Source: Beroe forskalii (taxonomy: Eukaryota > Ctenophora > Nuda > Beroida > Beroidae). Taken from it: a stretch of DNA of 64,000 bases. Position 1 is the first letter of the stretch. Every line of letters starts with the position of its first letter. Below the pieces are notes generated by a model, which had not been told where the DNA came from, did not search any database, and saw nothing but the letters and a program-made list of their open reading frames with translations. The stretch lies in the NCBI GenBank assembly GCA_011033025.1, contig WFMF01000570.1, positions 1-64,000 of the forward strand, given 5' to 3'. Made by a program: the position numbers and the translations under genes. Of the stretch, positions 33,443 through 48,400 are shown in pieces.

Positions 33443-36400
33443 ATGAAGTATTTTGCCTTATTATGTATTGCAACAGTGATATCAACCACAAAATCTGCTG
33501 ATTATGAGCCCTTGAACAAAGCAAGTGGTAAGTGTCTATTATTTTCTCTATTTTGATTTTCTGAGGACAAGTAATTTTGTGGCTACACAAATGTTCATCT
33601 CTGGGCAGCCAAAGCTTGGCTAAGATATAATATGTTATCTTGCGAAGGTTCATTGTCTTTCCTGACATACCCAACCAGTACATGTAGAGAATGAGAAAAA
33701 TCGGTCAAAAGCAATCCACCAGACTTTATTGTGAAGGCTTTAAGGGGGCCGGGGGGGTCTGAGGTCGATTTTCGGTTTTTTGTTGTTTCTGATAGAGCTG
33801 AACGCTGTTACCAGTAGGTTTTGTACCGCATCAAAATATTGTTCCTAGCCGAAGTTATGAATTTTTTCAAATCGTGATTTCACCTGTAATTACAGTACCG
33901 ATTTGCCAAAAATCAACCCAAAATCTATCTCCTCCTACAGTTTTTGAGGAAAACCCTTGAAACTTGGTGGTTATGTTCTAGGGCATAAAACAAAACTTCC
34001 ATGCGAGCCGATTTTTGATTTAGGCCTCAGAAGTGAAAATATGAATTTTTGAAATTTGAAAATCGTCATTTTTTTTGGGACAGGAGCCAACTTTGAAAAT
34101 TCATATTTTCACTTCTGAGGCCTAAATCAAAATCGGCTCACATGAAAGTTTTGTTTTATGCCCTAGAACATAACTACCAAAAGGGTTTCCTCAAAACTGT
34201 AGGAGGAGATAGATTTTAAAGTTGATTTTCGGCAAATCAAGGCGGTAAGTTGCCAAGACTGTAATTACAGGTGAAATCGCGATTTGAAAAATTCATAACT
34301 TCGGCTAGGAACAATATTTTTTGATGCGGTAAAAACCTACTGGTAGCTGGCGTTCAGCTCTATCAGAAACAACAAAAAACCGAAAATCGACCTCAGACCC
34401 CCCCGGCCCCCTTAATTTTCAACAAATTGATTCAGATGACTGTAAGAAACCCCTATTTCAGGTTTTGACCCTGAAAGTTATGGATCACAATCTGCAAAAG
34501 CAGTCAGATCAATTGGTCGCAGTTATGCCTTCCAATTAATGAACAGACAAGAATTTGATGGTAAGAATATTTTTATTTCATGATGTGTTATTTTGATTAA
34601 GTTAATGATCCATTACAGAGCCACTGGAAATACAATAGATATCATTCTTTATGTAGAATATCATTGAATTGATTCGAAATTATTTTTTCATTCTTTATTT
34701 CATGGGTGTAGATATCCCTGTTTTCTACTTCACTCCCTTTATTTCAGTGTATATGAACAGTCTATCAAACGTCGCCAATAGTGTGAGTACCTTTATGATG
34801 AGACATTATATATATGATTCATGAGAGGGGCTACTTGCTTTTTAAAGAATATTGCTTGCTATTGTTTGATATCAGAGAATTTTTTTCCCCATTTTACCAT
34901 GTTTCGTTGCTTGAAACACATTATGTAGATGCCAGCTCCTTCTATGAACTTGTGATAGATTCCTATTGATGCATTCTAGTTGATAAATTGAGATTGAGAT
35001 AGTGCTTGCTTTTTAGTAGTTGCTATGTGTTCAAAGACAATAATTACCTTAAAAATTAGTAGTGTTTCATAACTTCTATACTTCATGTTTTCTCCTACTT
35101 GGAAAGCAGCACTGAACTTAAGTCTTATCAGTAATCACTTATAGGAGTAAACTGTTAGATTATATTGCTACTGAAGGCCACAGGCATGATTCAAGATTAT
35201 GTGACTAACTAAAAATAGATTTTCGTTTCCCAAGATTTCCAATTAGTTAGTCTAAACTGGGCCTGCACACATGTAATAAGGCAGAGAAAGAGTAGGAAAC
35301 TATGATCTGTCATTTATTTGATGGTAGAATCCATCTGAGCCATGGTAGACCTTTAGGTCTACCATGGCTCAGATGAAATCATCCGTTTAGTGAACCTTCA
35401 TAAATCGTATGTGTGAGCGTGTACTCACCATTTAGCAGTTACACCTGATCCTGACTCCTTGTAATTGAGAATTATACTCTCTAACAGGGGTTATCTAACA
35501 TTGAGGGAACTCTCTATAATATATACCTACAGATGAATTATCTATAAGCTTTCTGTGGGGTAATGCATAGTTATAACCGAAATAGATTTATGCCACAGAC
35601 GGGTCGGTGATATATTACTCTAGGGGTGGCATGGTGGTAGGTTTAAGTGGCACAAAGTGTGTATCATAAAACGTTTACAAACACATATCATATTTTAAGC
35701 ATCCCATCAATCACGTTTCTGAGTTCAAAATGATATTTAAATTGAAAAAATAAGTGTCACTTTCCTCACTTCTGAGACAAAAAGGGTCATGAACTGTGTC
35801 ATTTAATTTCAATCAGACTGTAGTAACTCTGAGATGAAACCTTACCATTTTGATCATAAATCAGTATTTGCCTTCTGTAATACAACAAGTAAAACATTTA
35901 ATCCCATGTAACGTTACTTACTTGTAAGTAACGTAACATGGGATCAAATGTTTTACTTGACATGCACATTGGATTTATCTATTGTTTCAACTATAAACGC
36001 GATCTACATTTCGTTTTCCTGTTTTCCCACATGTTAATAAAGTTCAATGTAACAAGACTTGGCCTGTTGCCATCTCCAGATGAGATGAAGTATTTTATGC
36101 TAGATTTAATTTAGATTTGCACATTCTAGTGGCAGTACTGAGGAATAAAATCATCGTCTTTGGAACCATGAAATCACCCTGGCTCATTACTTTCGCTTTC
36201 TAAAACCTCGGTATTTCATGCAAGCCTGAAATTAAATGGCATCTTGGTTCTGTCTAGACTTTTTAATAATCTGATTATGTGCATGCAGAAAAAATCTCAG
36301 TTAAAATTAACATTAAGTTACATTTTGCTACCAAACAGGGGAAGCACAGATCTTATAAATTTTATGTACTGTACAATGTAGACTCTACACTGTATAATGT

Positions 36401-39400
36401 ACAGTATGTACTGTACAGTTTACAGTGAAATAGTGTACACAATGTACAAAATGTATTGGGCATTGTACACGGTATACGGTAATATGCATTTCCCTGCCGA
36501 AGAACCATACCTACTGATTCCCTAACATTTACATTCTGATACCTGTAAAATTTCCCTGCACGTAGTCACTAGCATCATGAGATATTCCGAAGTGTAATTC
36601 ATTGTTACGCTCAGTGGAGTGCTTAGAATTACACATGGCCATTAAAATGACAGTTGATACTGTATCGATACTCAGACACACCCAGGAACGTGAGCCAATA
36701 AGAAAACATCTGGGAGTTCTCAGCCAATAAGAAACCAGCTGGAAGCTCCTCAGCCAATGAAATTGCTGAGAATAGTGTGGAAGTCAGTGAACGTGAATGT
36801 GCTAATAATAAATGTTTCGCGACATGGTTTGAGAGTATACCACCTCCTCTTGTACCAAATAATGTTGTAGTATTGGGTATGGGATTATAGAAAGGTTTTG
36901 AGAAAGGAAAGAAAAATTTCTCGTATCAACGACCGAATATTTATCAAGGAATACTTCAACTGCTTGAAAAACAAGTTGTTGCCATCCCTTTTTGTAACAC
37001 TGAAAATCCTCGTGATCATTGAAGTGTGGACTCTCCCATGATCTGTGAGAATATATGTTTCCTTTACGATTTAGAATGAAGTTATCACGATGATATCTGA
37101 ATCAGTACGTGAAGCAAAGGAGTTCCTGTGATGTGCTGGGCTACCTGAGCCATATTTAATGGGATTAAAACTAAGTACCTTTCGGATAGTATTGTGATGC
37201 ACTGAACTAAGACTATAGAATATCGGATAATTTAGGGATTCGGTCTTGATGATCTGAAAATTTCTGATGTTTTTATAACTCCCGCTGAAATTCGAGGTCA
37301 AATCGTCAAAAAACAAGTCAAATTATAAGTCTTAGAAGTGTGCCATGTCCGTTAGTCTTTTTTTAATTTTTACGAAACTTATATTACAGAAGTGTTGTTC
37401 TTTGATTGTTCCATTATATCTCTGAATCCAAAGCAAATATCTAGAAAATTTACAATAAGATACACCTATAAATGCTTTTCGAATGGTAGGTATTTTCTTT
37501 GAACGTTTAACTGATGACCATTTTCCCACACAAAGCATATTTTCTGAATTATTTTTCCCCCGTATCGCTATATCTGCTTCCTACTCCCACCATATTATTT
37601 TTATATTTATGACGTCTACTTTTGACGGCAAATACAGAATATTATTTTAGACATTATTCTTCAGAGCCCCAGGTCTGACATTAGGTTCAAGTGACGTATT
37701 TCCTTATATTATTCTGGTTTGTTTGCAAAAAACGTTGACGCGATTCCAAACACCATGACATCATAACAAAATGTGTTCACATGGAATGACCATATAAGGA
37801 AATATCACTATCAATATTCAACAATGATGAAAAGGTGCTTCGTTTGATTGGTGACGTAATCGTGCGTCACTTTGCCACTCATGACCTTCAACAAACCACA
37901 GCAGTGTTATTCTGACACCAGCTGCGAAAAGTAGACTTATTTTATTCTAGGATCAAATTTAATGCAACTCTACGTTATATTCTGTAATTCAAACGTAATT
38001 TATGTGTAATTCATGCGAGGTGAATTTCTTCCTTCTCTGACGACAGATGTACAAAATCATTCTAGAAAAAAGGGCTGTTTTGTTTACAAATTAATATGGT
38101 TGAGTGAAATGATGAAAGAGTAAAAGTTACGAATTCGGAAATTAAGTAGGTACTCACACATTCGAGTGATCTGATGTACCGGTCAGCGTATTAGGATAAA
38201 CTTTGACGTAAGTCGATATATTGATATATGTCTTATCTCATCCCTCGTCTTAAGTCACTGCTTACACAGCAGACAAAGGAATAACTACCTCTCAGCTCAG
38301 CTTTGTGATTGTATACAAGAAATACTGAAATATTCAGAGCTTTTGAAATTAGAAGATAATAGCCTCTTACTTGTTATAACATGTAGATCAATCAACTGCC
38401 ACACACGCCTATTATCTACTGCGTATATATAAGTTTACCCACAGTTCCATTTGATATTGACCAATCAGCGCACGAGTTGACTGTAGACTCGCTTGCAGAT
38501 TGGCCACGCCAGTAGATAGCATGTAACAGTAAACTGATCTAATGTATAGAATGCCGTGCATAACAATGATAACTGAGGGGGACGTCACAAACATGACGTC
38601 AGTACGACGTCAATACACACAGTACGCCTCTTTTCATTAACATGTACACTTTTTAATAATTTTGGAATGAGAATTTTTAACTTTCTGCTGGAATTCCAAT
38701 CTTACAATCACGCCTGATTAGATCCAACATTTTCAAGTTCAAAATATGATCGATACGAGTCATTATTTCTTTTCGATTTCATCAAAAGATTAACGACGGG
38801 ACTTCATGAGTGTTCGTGTTATTATGATTAGAAAGGCTCAAATTACCATGGTAATGATTATTTTGCTCAAATCCTCCGAAGCTACTCTTTCAAGAAAATG
38901 AAGAATTTACAACTGTTTCGTAATCTAATCCAAAGTACGTGTGTAGATTTCAATGTGGCAGGACTCTACGAAATAAAAAGGCGGTTAATCGTCGTTAATT
39001 ACATCATATTAGGCAATGATAATGACGTCACTCTCAACTAGCAGTTCATTGACATCTCTCGGTTACAATGATCAGGTTTCAGAGCACATGGTAACAAGGG
39101 GTCAGCTGGTGCCAGGTTGATGAGACAGAGTTTGGATCAAGTCTTTGAAAACTCTCGTATCAATCAATTTATTCCCCTAAGGTCTTTGGATGAAGAGTCC
39201 GTCGGATATCCATTCATATTATTCCCGCCCTGGCCAGGTCGGTAACCCCCCGCGGTAATAAAAAAACTGGCCAGGGGTATAAGTTAGAGATTTGAGTGTC
39301 ACAGGGTGATAGATATACATATAATATATAATATCATGATAATTGGGAGCAAATTTGAAACGATGAGATAACAAGAACGGGAAATGGTAGAGCCATGATC

Positions 39401-42400
39401 GAGGTCAGGTTTTGTTGATCGAAGATAGGAAAATGTTATAGGCTATAAGAGAAGTTCTGGTGACGTCATTTTCACGTCACTAAGACGTCATCAACTTAGC
39501 GAAATTTTCTTGCTTTTTAGCGAAAATAGGCCATTTTCGAGCGCATTTTTCACCAAGAAGGAAAGGAGATAGCTCTCTGATTTTTCAGAGTGATTTTTAG
39601 CAAATTTAAAGAGCTTTCAGAAAATCATATGGATCATTCGGCTATCTCGATTTTTCATCGAGATATACGCGATTTTCTAAGGTACGGTGAAAAATCGATT
39701 TCCAAATTATAGGACAAAACTTATACGAGTGAGAGGTTAAGAACTGCGACTTATCTTGAGATGAGACCGGTCAAAGTATGTTGTACTAAGGTGGAATTGT
39801 GTGATAGGCTATATGGGAAGTTGGTTTGAACCTATTTGGGTGCTGTGATGACGTCATCAAAATCGCGTAAAACCACTAAAATAGAGTATTTTGCGATGGA
39901 ACGCTATTTTGCGCTACTTTGGACATCTCCAACTCAAAGAGTTTTCATCAGACTATGTTTTACTTTGATCTGCTGCTTTTAGACCTCGAGATTTAGCTAT
40001 TTAAAACGAGTTTCAGGGCGATTGGTCGAAGATTGTTGTCGTGCGAGGCTTCTAAAATTGAACTGCAAATTGATTGAAATTATGTTCATGACAAAAATTT
40101 GTACTGTAATCCTATTCTGTGATATGATGGTTAACAGATAATGGTTTCTCCATGTCTCGCAGGAATAGGGATGGGAAATATACGATGGACTAGTGAAGCA
40201 CGCGTTTTGTAGAAATTAGGGGATTTGAAGAAATTGATATTCACACGGGATTTTCGACTTGGTTACATTGAAATGAGTTCAAATACGACTAATGCACGAA
40301 ATTACATCTGGTCATAGCACGTGAGTTCACGTGGACGATTTGTAGGAATTAAGAAATGTATCAATTCTAGTAATTCCAGGTTAGAATAACGTAGGTTTGG
40401 ACTTCGTCAGGGTAAGTTGCATGGACTTACGCGTGGGCTAGTAACGTGGGTTTGGGCTACGTGAGGGCAAGTTACGTGGGTTCAAACTGCATTTTGGCAA
40501 GTTACATGGGTTCAAACTACATACATCTGTCAGATATCACCACCAAAACCGTTGGACGGTTGTGTACCCCGCGGGTTTGGATGTGACAACGGAACCTGAA
40601 AAGAGACAAAATGGGCTGATCACATCCAAACCAGCGGGGGGTTACTAGACCAACCGTCCAACGGTTTTGGTGGTTATATTCCTGTGGAAAGTAAGAGAGT
40701 AAGATCCGTAATACATCATGTACAAACACACCTGATGCTAAATCTCAAGTTTTAAGAACCAAAAAACTCGCTTCTTTTCTCAGTATTACATCTACTTAGG
40801 CCTACATATTCTTATCATGCCTTGTTTGGCCTAAGTGTGTAGATATGTCTACATATCAGACCACATTGTTGTAGAAACATTCGAGGGCCACGCACAGCGA
40901 GAGTATGTTTTGTAGACAATTCGCCCTTCTCACGATCTTGATACAATGATACATGAGCTGCTCACGATGAAAACTTCTCAATATTACGTTTGGATGCTAT
41001 GTCATTATCGTAGCTAAACATGATCAATTGATGGCACAAAAATACAAATTTACTTCTTTACTGTTTCTCGTACACGTATATTACAATTAACAACTTGCTA
41101 CATGCTACTGAGTAAAGTTTACTCGCAGTGCGTCTTGGGTAGACCAATCAGAGGTCAGATACTCCCACCTCATTGGTCGAGCAATGATGTGGGTAAAGTA
41201 ACACGCTACTACAAGACTATCTATCAGACGTAATCTACAATATTAAAACTCTTTATTAATCACTCTCGGACAAAGCATGATTAATATATTGTTTGACACG
41301 GAGCATATACTAGAGAAAAACATGCTAGGACCCACGCGATAATTGAAAATGGGTGCTGTAGAAATTGACGTTTTTTCATGTTTTTAATGGTAACCTTATT
41401 GCGAAAAAACTCTTTTGTACAACATCACATCCGTACACATGTATATTGTATACATGTTACACTCAAGATATGGAAAACATCACAAACAAGTGTATATGAA
41501 TGGCTTGAGATGTCACTGTTTTACAGCACTGCAGTATTGGATCTGTACCTTGAGACACACTAAAGTGCAGTGTGTACATGATGTTCAAATGCAATCAAAT
41601 CACTGTCTGAGTTGATGAGTTGATGGCGGTGTAAACTGTAAACTCTTGATCAGATCAGACACAGTGCATGGGATGTATATCATCACATTATATCATGATT
41701 TCATTTCATGAGTTACATGATTTACATTCACTGTATTTGTTGATAAGGGATCGATTCAACGATTACCGTATTCTACCATTAACGGTCTAGGACTCATCTC
41801 CCTGAAATAAATTTCAGAGATTCACGCGCTCTAATAATGCAATCTCCTGCTCTAAATGCACAATGAACAGAACTAATTCACTACTTGTTTTGTAATTACT
41901 GATTACTTGGTAATCTTGACCTGTCACTTGAGATTAAAGATAATCATTATTAAAGATAATCATGATTATTATAGCTGCTAAACGTGACTGTTAACCGAGC
42001 TAAAGTTCAATGTGTTGAACGATAAATCATGACTATACGGGCTAAAGTACTATAACCTCAATTAGATGATGCATTAGCGGGTGATTAAGACCTGTTCTAG
42101 ACAGGAGCTTCAAGGAGCTATTGCTCGAACAATTGCTCGGGTAATACCTCCAACTATTACCCGAGCTATTGCTCGAGCAATAGCTCGGGTAAACCCATTC
42201 TAGACAGGCTTGCTAGCAACCTCAAATAGCTCCTCAAAATTCCCTGTCTAGAACGGGTCTAAGTGTATAATGGAATAAAAATGTTAGAACTTTAGAAGTC
42301 TCTACCCTCATGTGTTGTTTAACATGTTTGATCAATCAACTTGATAATTATACGGGACGATTGATCGACGAACCATCGATTTTCTGCCGTTCGATTCCTC

Positions 42401-45400
42401 TAATATTGACCCAAATGATTTTCTTATTAGATTACCATATTCTGAGAAATCGGAGCAGCTTTGTCTTCCTCCAACTATTCTCAGAAAAAAGGAATCATCG
42501 AATTTTTGAGATGTAAATATCAGATTGAATTTCATCGAGTTATTAATGAAGGGGCAACGGAAAGTAGGATCTTCGATCAGGTACTTCAATCTTAAAACCA
42601 TTAATCACAGTAAAGAAGTGCACTGGTTTGATCTGTTCATATCTCTGTACCTAGATGTACTTCGGATTCAGCTCAAAAATTCTATGGAGTACATGCTTCC
42701 AAAATACAGTTCAATATGCTTCCAAAATATTATGCTTAATGCTGATATGCTTTCGCCTGATCCATTCTGGTGCTTCTTGAGAAACATTCCATCACCTTTT
42801 TCCAGTGCTTCTGCATTCTTCTTATAATCTTATTGTAGCCTAATTAAGAGATTATCATGAATTATGGGCATTTAGGCTGATGCCTGATTATTTGCATTCC
42901 AGAATGCAAAAGTAGAAAGTGGGACTTATCTTCTTATCTTGTGTCAGACAATAAATCCTGTACATCGTATAGGCTTCTCCGCTCAGCACGGAATAGTTAC
43001 ACCCAAATGTAGGTGATTGTACCTAATGACATCATGACAGACGTCACGTCTCACTACTCAAACTACTTAACTCTTTGTTGAGCTACATTTACAATCTGTC
43101 ACAGCTCACCAATGGATGTGTTTTAGCACTACGCTGAGGGAATAGGCCACTCACAATCACCAACTTTTCCAGTTTAACTCTGATTATGACGTCATCTCAA
43201 CGTAGCCGATTCGAGGCTCAGTGGTATTTGTATTGTTACAACATTGAAAAGGTAGTAAATGAGTAAATGGTGTGTAACAAGTCTCACTATTGCGCTATTG
43301 GGCTATTCCTGAATTTCTGAATGCATATTGTTGTAGGAAAAATACAATGCATTCCCAAACACAATTTAGTTCTTACAGCGCGGCACACAGATTTATATGA
43401 AATTAATAACTGATTCACTGAATACTGATACATTTCTGATTTACTGATTACTGATACATTTATCAAGCACTTTGTCGTTTGTCCTCTAAAGCACCGCACG
43501 AATCTTTTCCGTGTATATGAAAAAGTGTGGAAATTACTTTCTCATCAGTCAACAGTCAAGCATCAGAAATCAGGATTTGAGTAGCTCGGTTTTCTGCCTT
43601 TGCTATGGTTCTCTATACAGTGACCGAAAGGTTGATCATTACTGTCTTTCAAGTTTGAGCCTGATCGATAAAGAGGTTTAATATGTATCGTTATGTTTCT
43701 ATACACGGTTATGAAAAGCTTCCTAATAAAAGACATCATAATATGATTCTAGAAGTCACGATGGGAATTTCTTGAGAAAGCTTGATCCTTGTATTTATAC
43801 TGTTAGTAACATTTCCATTTTCCGGAACAACATCCACTTTTCGTACAAAAACTGAAAACGTGAATGGCACATCTCAAGTTAACAATTTCAAAACGTTGTT
43901 TCAACGGTAATTGTAACCATGGAAACATAATGACGTCACCACTCATTTAAATGATTTAATAACCCTTCATCCCATACCGTATTGAGTCTGTTCTATTCAA
44001 TTGAGTTGAGAGAAACCTAGAAAAAATGACGTCACAAAATGAAAATATTTCAACTAATTTAAACGGTTGTCATGGTAACATGGTGACGTTTCTACCCCCA
44101 TGTGACGTTCCATCCGGCACCCCTTTATCCTACTATCGTACTGTGTAAGATACTCCGATATGACCTACTTCCATTACCGTGCATGTCCCAAATAACACTC
44201 TGACGTCAGGTTACGTCAGAGTGTCGTCTTACACATTAAATGTATTGCCATCTCTCATGGTAATTAGGTGGTGGTGTAGTGATGTACATGTAATACACAT
44301 CATTACACTCAGAAATAATCAGAAACTCAGATATGACATGTACAATATGACAACATGCGTCAGTTGTTTTTTTTGTTTTTTTTTAATCTTGTAAACCTTG
44401 TAAACCTCAGATATCATACTTTCATTTCCGTGCATGTCCCACTGACGTCACAGTGTCGTCTTACACATTAGATTTGTATTCCCACCGTGATTACTTGTGT
44501 AACACATTGTGTAATAATGTATTAATGTTACTCTTCTCGTATTACACGCCTGACATCATGTGACAGTGATGTAATCATGTGAGGGGTAAAGACAGACGTC
44601 GTCAATTAACTGCCTTTATTATTACTCCATGTTATTGAAGTCACTTCTATTGTTCGTGTGTACGAAATCTGTTTCACAATGTATGGTAGTATGGTTGTAA
44701 ATAAAGGGATAGGTGGTCAAAAACCGGGAAGTTGTTTCAATGAACCCATGATCAGCCTTGTGGGAAAATCAGGAAGACATTTCGGCTTTCACTGACGCAT
44801 TATGCACAGGATATGAACTCACGTACTCATGAACAGCTTTATTCCATGAACTGCTTTATCTTGTGACCAGGAAGTCATATATCTATAAGAATTGTGACGT
44901 ATCACACGCAGAGAGGCTCATGAAATCATACGAAAAACGAAAGTTTAGTACCAACATTAGATGCTTAGATGGTAGACCGTTGTCAATGATATATTTAACA
45001 TTTGACATCATTCTGGTTGACAAGATAATATTACACAACTTTGTATAAAATCGGAAGTCAACATTTCTAGATCTGAAAGTAAGAATAGATAATGATGTTT
45101 CGACTTCCGTATATAAAAATTTCCTATTTGAAATAACCCATCAACCGGTATCAACCACAGAAGAAACGACCAAGGACTCGGCTTCTGTCTCGGCCATATA
45201 CCTTTACTGCTACACCATGATAATGACATCACCTTCCCAATTAGCTAGATAAGTTTCTGCAGGGGTGTGGGAGCTTTATATACAGCCGGGTATATATCGA
45301 ATCCTGACAAGTTACTAAATGCTGGAAAGACGCAACTTTAATTTAATGTATACTAGCATATGATATACATATACCGTGCGCTTATGATACAATATTATAC

Positions 45401-48400
45401 CTTCTCACCTTGAGAGCTGTGCGAGTTACGTCCGAAGTGTGGGAGGAAGTGTCACATAACGCTTTTTTGATATTTTCTTTTTAGGGCGTTGGAGACGCTG
45501 GCAAATGCCTGCAATTTTGTAATCTTTTCTGCGCCATATTCAAAAGAAAACGCCTAGCTTATTTGATACCATACGAATAAAAGTGAGGAAAGTTTCAGTT
45601 ACAAATTTAGAAAATGATGTCACTCTCAGGCAAACCAATTATTAATTTTACGCAGCGTTCAGAGCCGATTTTTAGAAAACTGTCAAATTGTCATAGCCTG
45701 AAGTTTAATATGGTAAGCATCGTTAATGTTGGGGAAAAACTGAGACGCTTGAAACTTATTCCCTTGATATTCATATTATTGTAGTTTGTGAACAGGTGCC
45801 TTTAGTCAATAAAGCTTAGATATTTGAATAATGTAGTCATGTTTTAAAGTTTACGTCTATCAACTTATCAACCTGTGCCACACAGTACAGTGTGTTACTT
45901 GGGTCACCAAATCACTGAACTGTTACCAGCTGATAAATTCCTCAAAGCGTATATGAGCAGTGCTAAATGTCAATACCTTACCAACTTAGATATTTAGAAT
46001 ATTATTAAGTCTCACTCCGCCATGTCTTATACGGGATTAATAGGTTGTGAGGATTACAAAATATCAGATTTATTGTGTCTCAAAACATTGAAAGATAAGA
46101 AGTATGATTAAAAGTATTAGTTTAAAGTTTCTCGTTTTGCTTGTAGGGAGAGGCTCTGTTATCCTTAAATCACATTGAAATTTGTTAGCAACGTCGAAAC
46201 GGCTAACGGCTCTGGTTAAGAATTTTAATTTTCAAACTAGTTCGAAGATTAAAGGATAAACTTTAATATTTCCGTTAGCTTGAAAGAGGGAGAGGCGTAT
46301 TTACGTCACATTAATCAGAATGAAAGCAATATATTCCTTGTTTAACTGATGATTGGGGAGGGGCATTGTTTTCTTCCATCAGCCTCTTGGAATGATGTGT
46401 ACGTGTAGAGTGTTAATTACTGCTGGAAATTTTGATTATAGTTCAAATTGTAATTGCTTTTTCACTATTTAAAGCAACGTATGATTACGTTTAATTGTGT
46501 GTACCATTCATCTATGAATTATCAACACAAATTGTTTTCATTTTGCCTTGATTTTCTGCTAAACACCAAAACCAAAAAGATTGATCTATCACAATCAGTA
46601 AACTCCAAATCATCAAAACTTTACTATTATTACTAGAACTCAGCTGAGTACACACAATGTATAGTTCATTGTTTTGATCGGCACATCATGTAATTTGCTT
46701 ATTGATAGCTGACACACGCCGATAATGCGAGATCTGGACTACTTACTGGCAGGTATATACAATATACATTAGAAGTGTACATTGCGATATTAAGTCTATA
46801 CATTCAGCTGTTAATTCAATGAGAGTAATTTGGAATCATCGCGAGTGAAATTTACTGTAGATTTTTGAAATTTTATGTGAAACAATAGTTGCCGTCATAA
46901 TGTAAGACGTTATTAAAGTAGAAGGTTGGAAGGTATAGAGCTACTGTATCCACTACTGTAGCCGTGTTTCATCGGCTACAGCCAATAGCCAAAGCCATGT
47001 ATCATTGGGCACGAAAATTGCAGTGAATGGTGATATATTACTGCATTATTCTCACATTGAAAATGCATATTGTTAATATTATTCTCAATTCGATGATCAA
47101 TCAAATTGCAAAATTAGCTGTGCGAAATATGTTTTCGGAAAAAAGGTGCGTGTAATACCATTATTACATTATTATTTACTCATGATATTTGCCCGTGTAT
47201 ACTCGGAAAAATGATATCATTAGAATGGGATGATAGAACATATATTATGACTAAAATTAATTTATAATGATGTCTTGCTATTACATGTCTGGCTAAAGAA
47301 TTGTTTGGTGGATATATCAGCAAATTCATTCAACGACAATGATGATGGAGTAATCTATTCGATATAAATTATCAAAGATTATCTCAAAATACTGTACAAT
47401 GTGTGGTAGTACAATGTATTCTGTTCTTTGTTCTCGTGTATTACACACTTCACAAGCATTTCCGATTGAGTGTGTATGAAGCTTCACTTCACATTTAATA
47501 AGAGCGTCATGTCGGCACATACTCGGTGATGTAGATTTGTGAATACACATTGTGAACTGCACTATTGTAGTATTGTGATGAACGGGACTACTGTGAACGG
47601 TACCAATGATCTCCTTCTTTTCTTCTCTTCAAAGATGTGCACAAAACGCCCGTGATGTGCGAGGGGGTTTCAAGGTACATTACCTGTATTTTAACATTAC
47701 CTGTCACGGTTTTTTGTGGAAAATACATTTAAAATACTAAAATGACCCTCCTTTTCTCATTTAACTTCAAAAGCACTAGGTGAGCGCATCTCAGCTTTGT
47801 CACATTTGCAGCGTGCCCACTTCTTATATTCCCCATTAAAACAAATGTCGATATTGTATTTATAATCCGGAATCCTTCCGATCGCCGTTTTGTAATAAAA
47901 TGAAATATGAAATTGGTAAAAGTTCTAGAATCATCTACGATTTTCCAGAACGATGCTGTGATTTATTTCCTAATCTTACATTCGAATTGAATTACCATTT
48001 CATGTCGTTATGAATCACCTGCTAGAGCCGGTCATCGAAACTTCTTATCAGTTAACACTGTGATTTCATCAATCTCAAATTAAGAAAAATAAATATTTTG
48101 AATATAAAAGAGTAAAAGGAAAAGGTATTTGTTAATTGTAAAATTAAATTAGTAAGTTGATAAAAGATTGTCACGTCATGGTTTCGCTCTTTCAATGTTT
48201 CTAACAATTGATCGAAAAATTAAAAATTTTTCAAGTAGTAAAAGTACTCAGACATAACGTTATTAGACTGCCAAAGTATGACAATATTACATTTAATAAA
48301 GTCTAATTCTACTTTAAACTTTACTTAGCGTAAAGGTGTAATATTACAAAACCAACCTTGCTTTTATAAAATTTTAACGTAATTTTGTGGGAGGAAAGAG

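Noticed and set aside
42525-42827. A 100-codon open frame in the large prominin intron
   Set aside because: It lacks any recognisable domain, has an antisense frame of similar length nearby, and no splice or start context.
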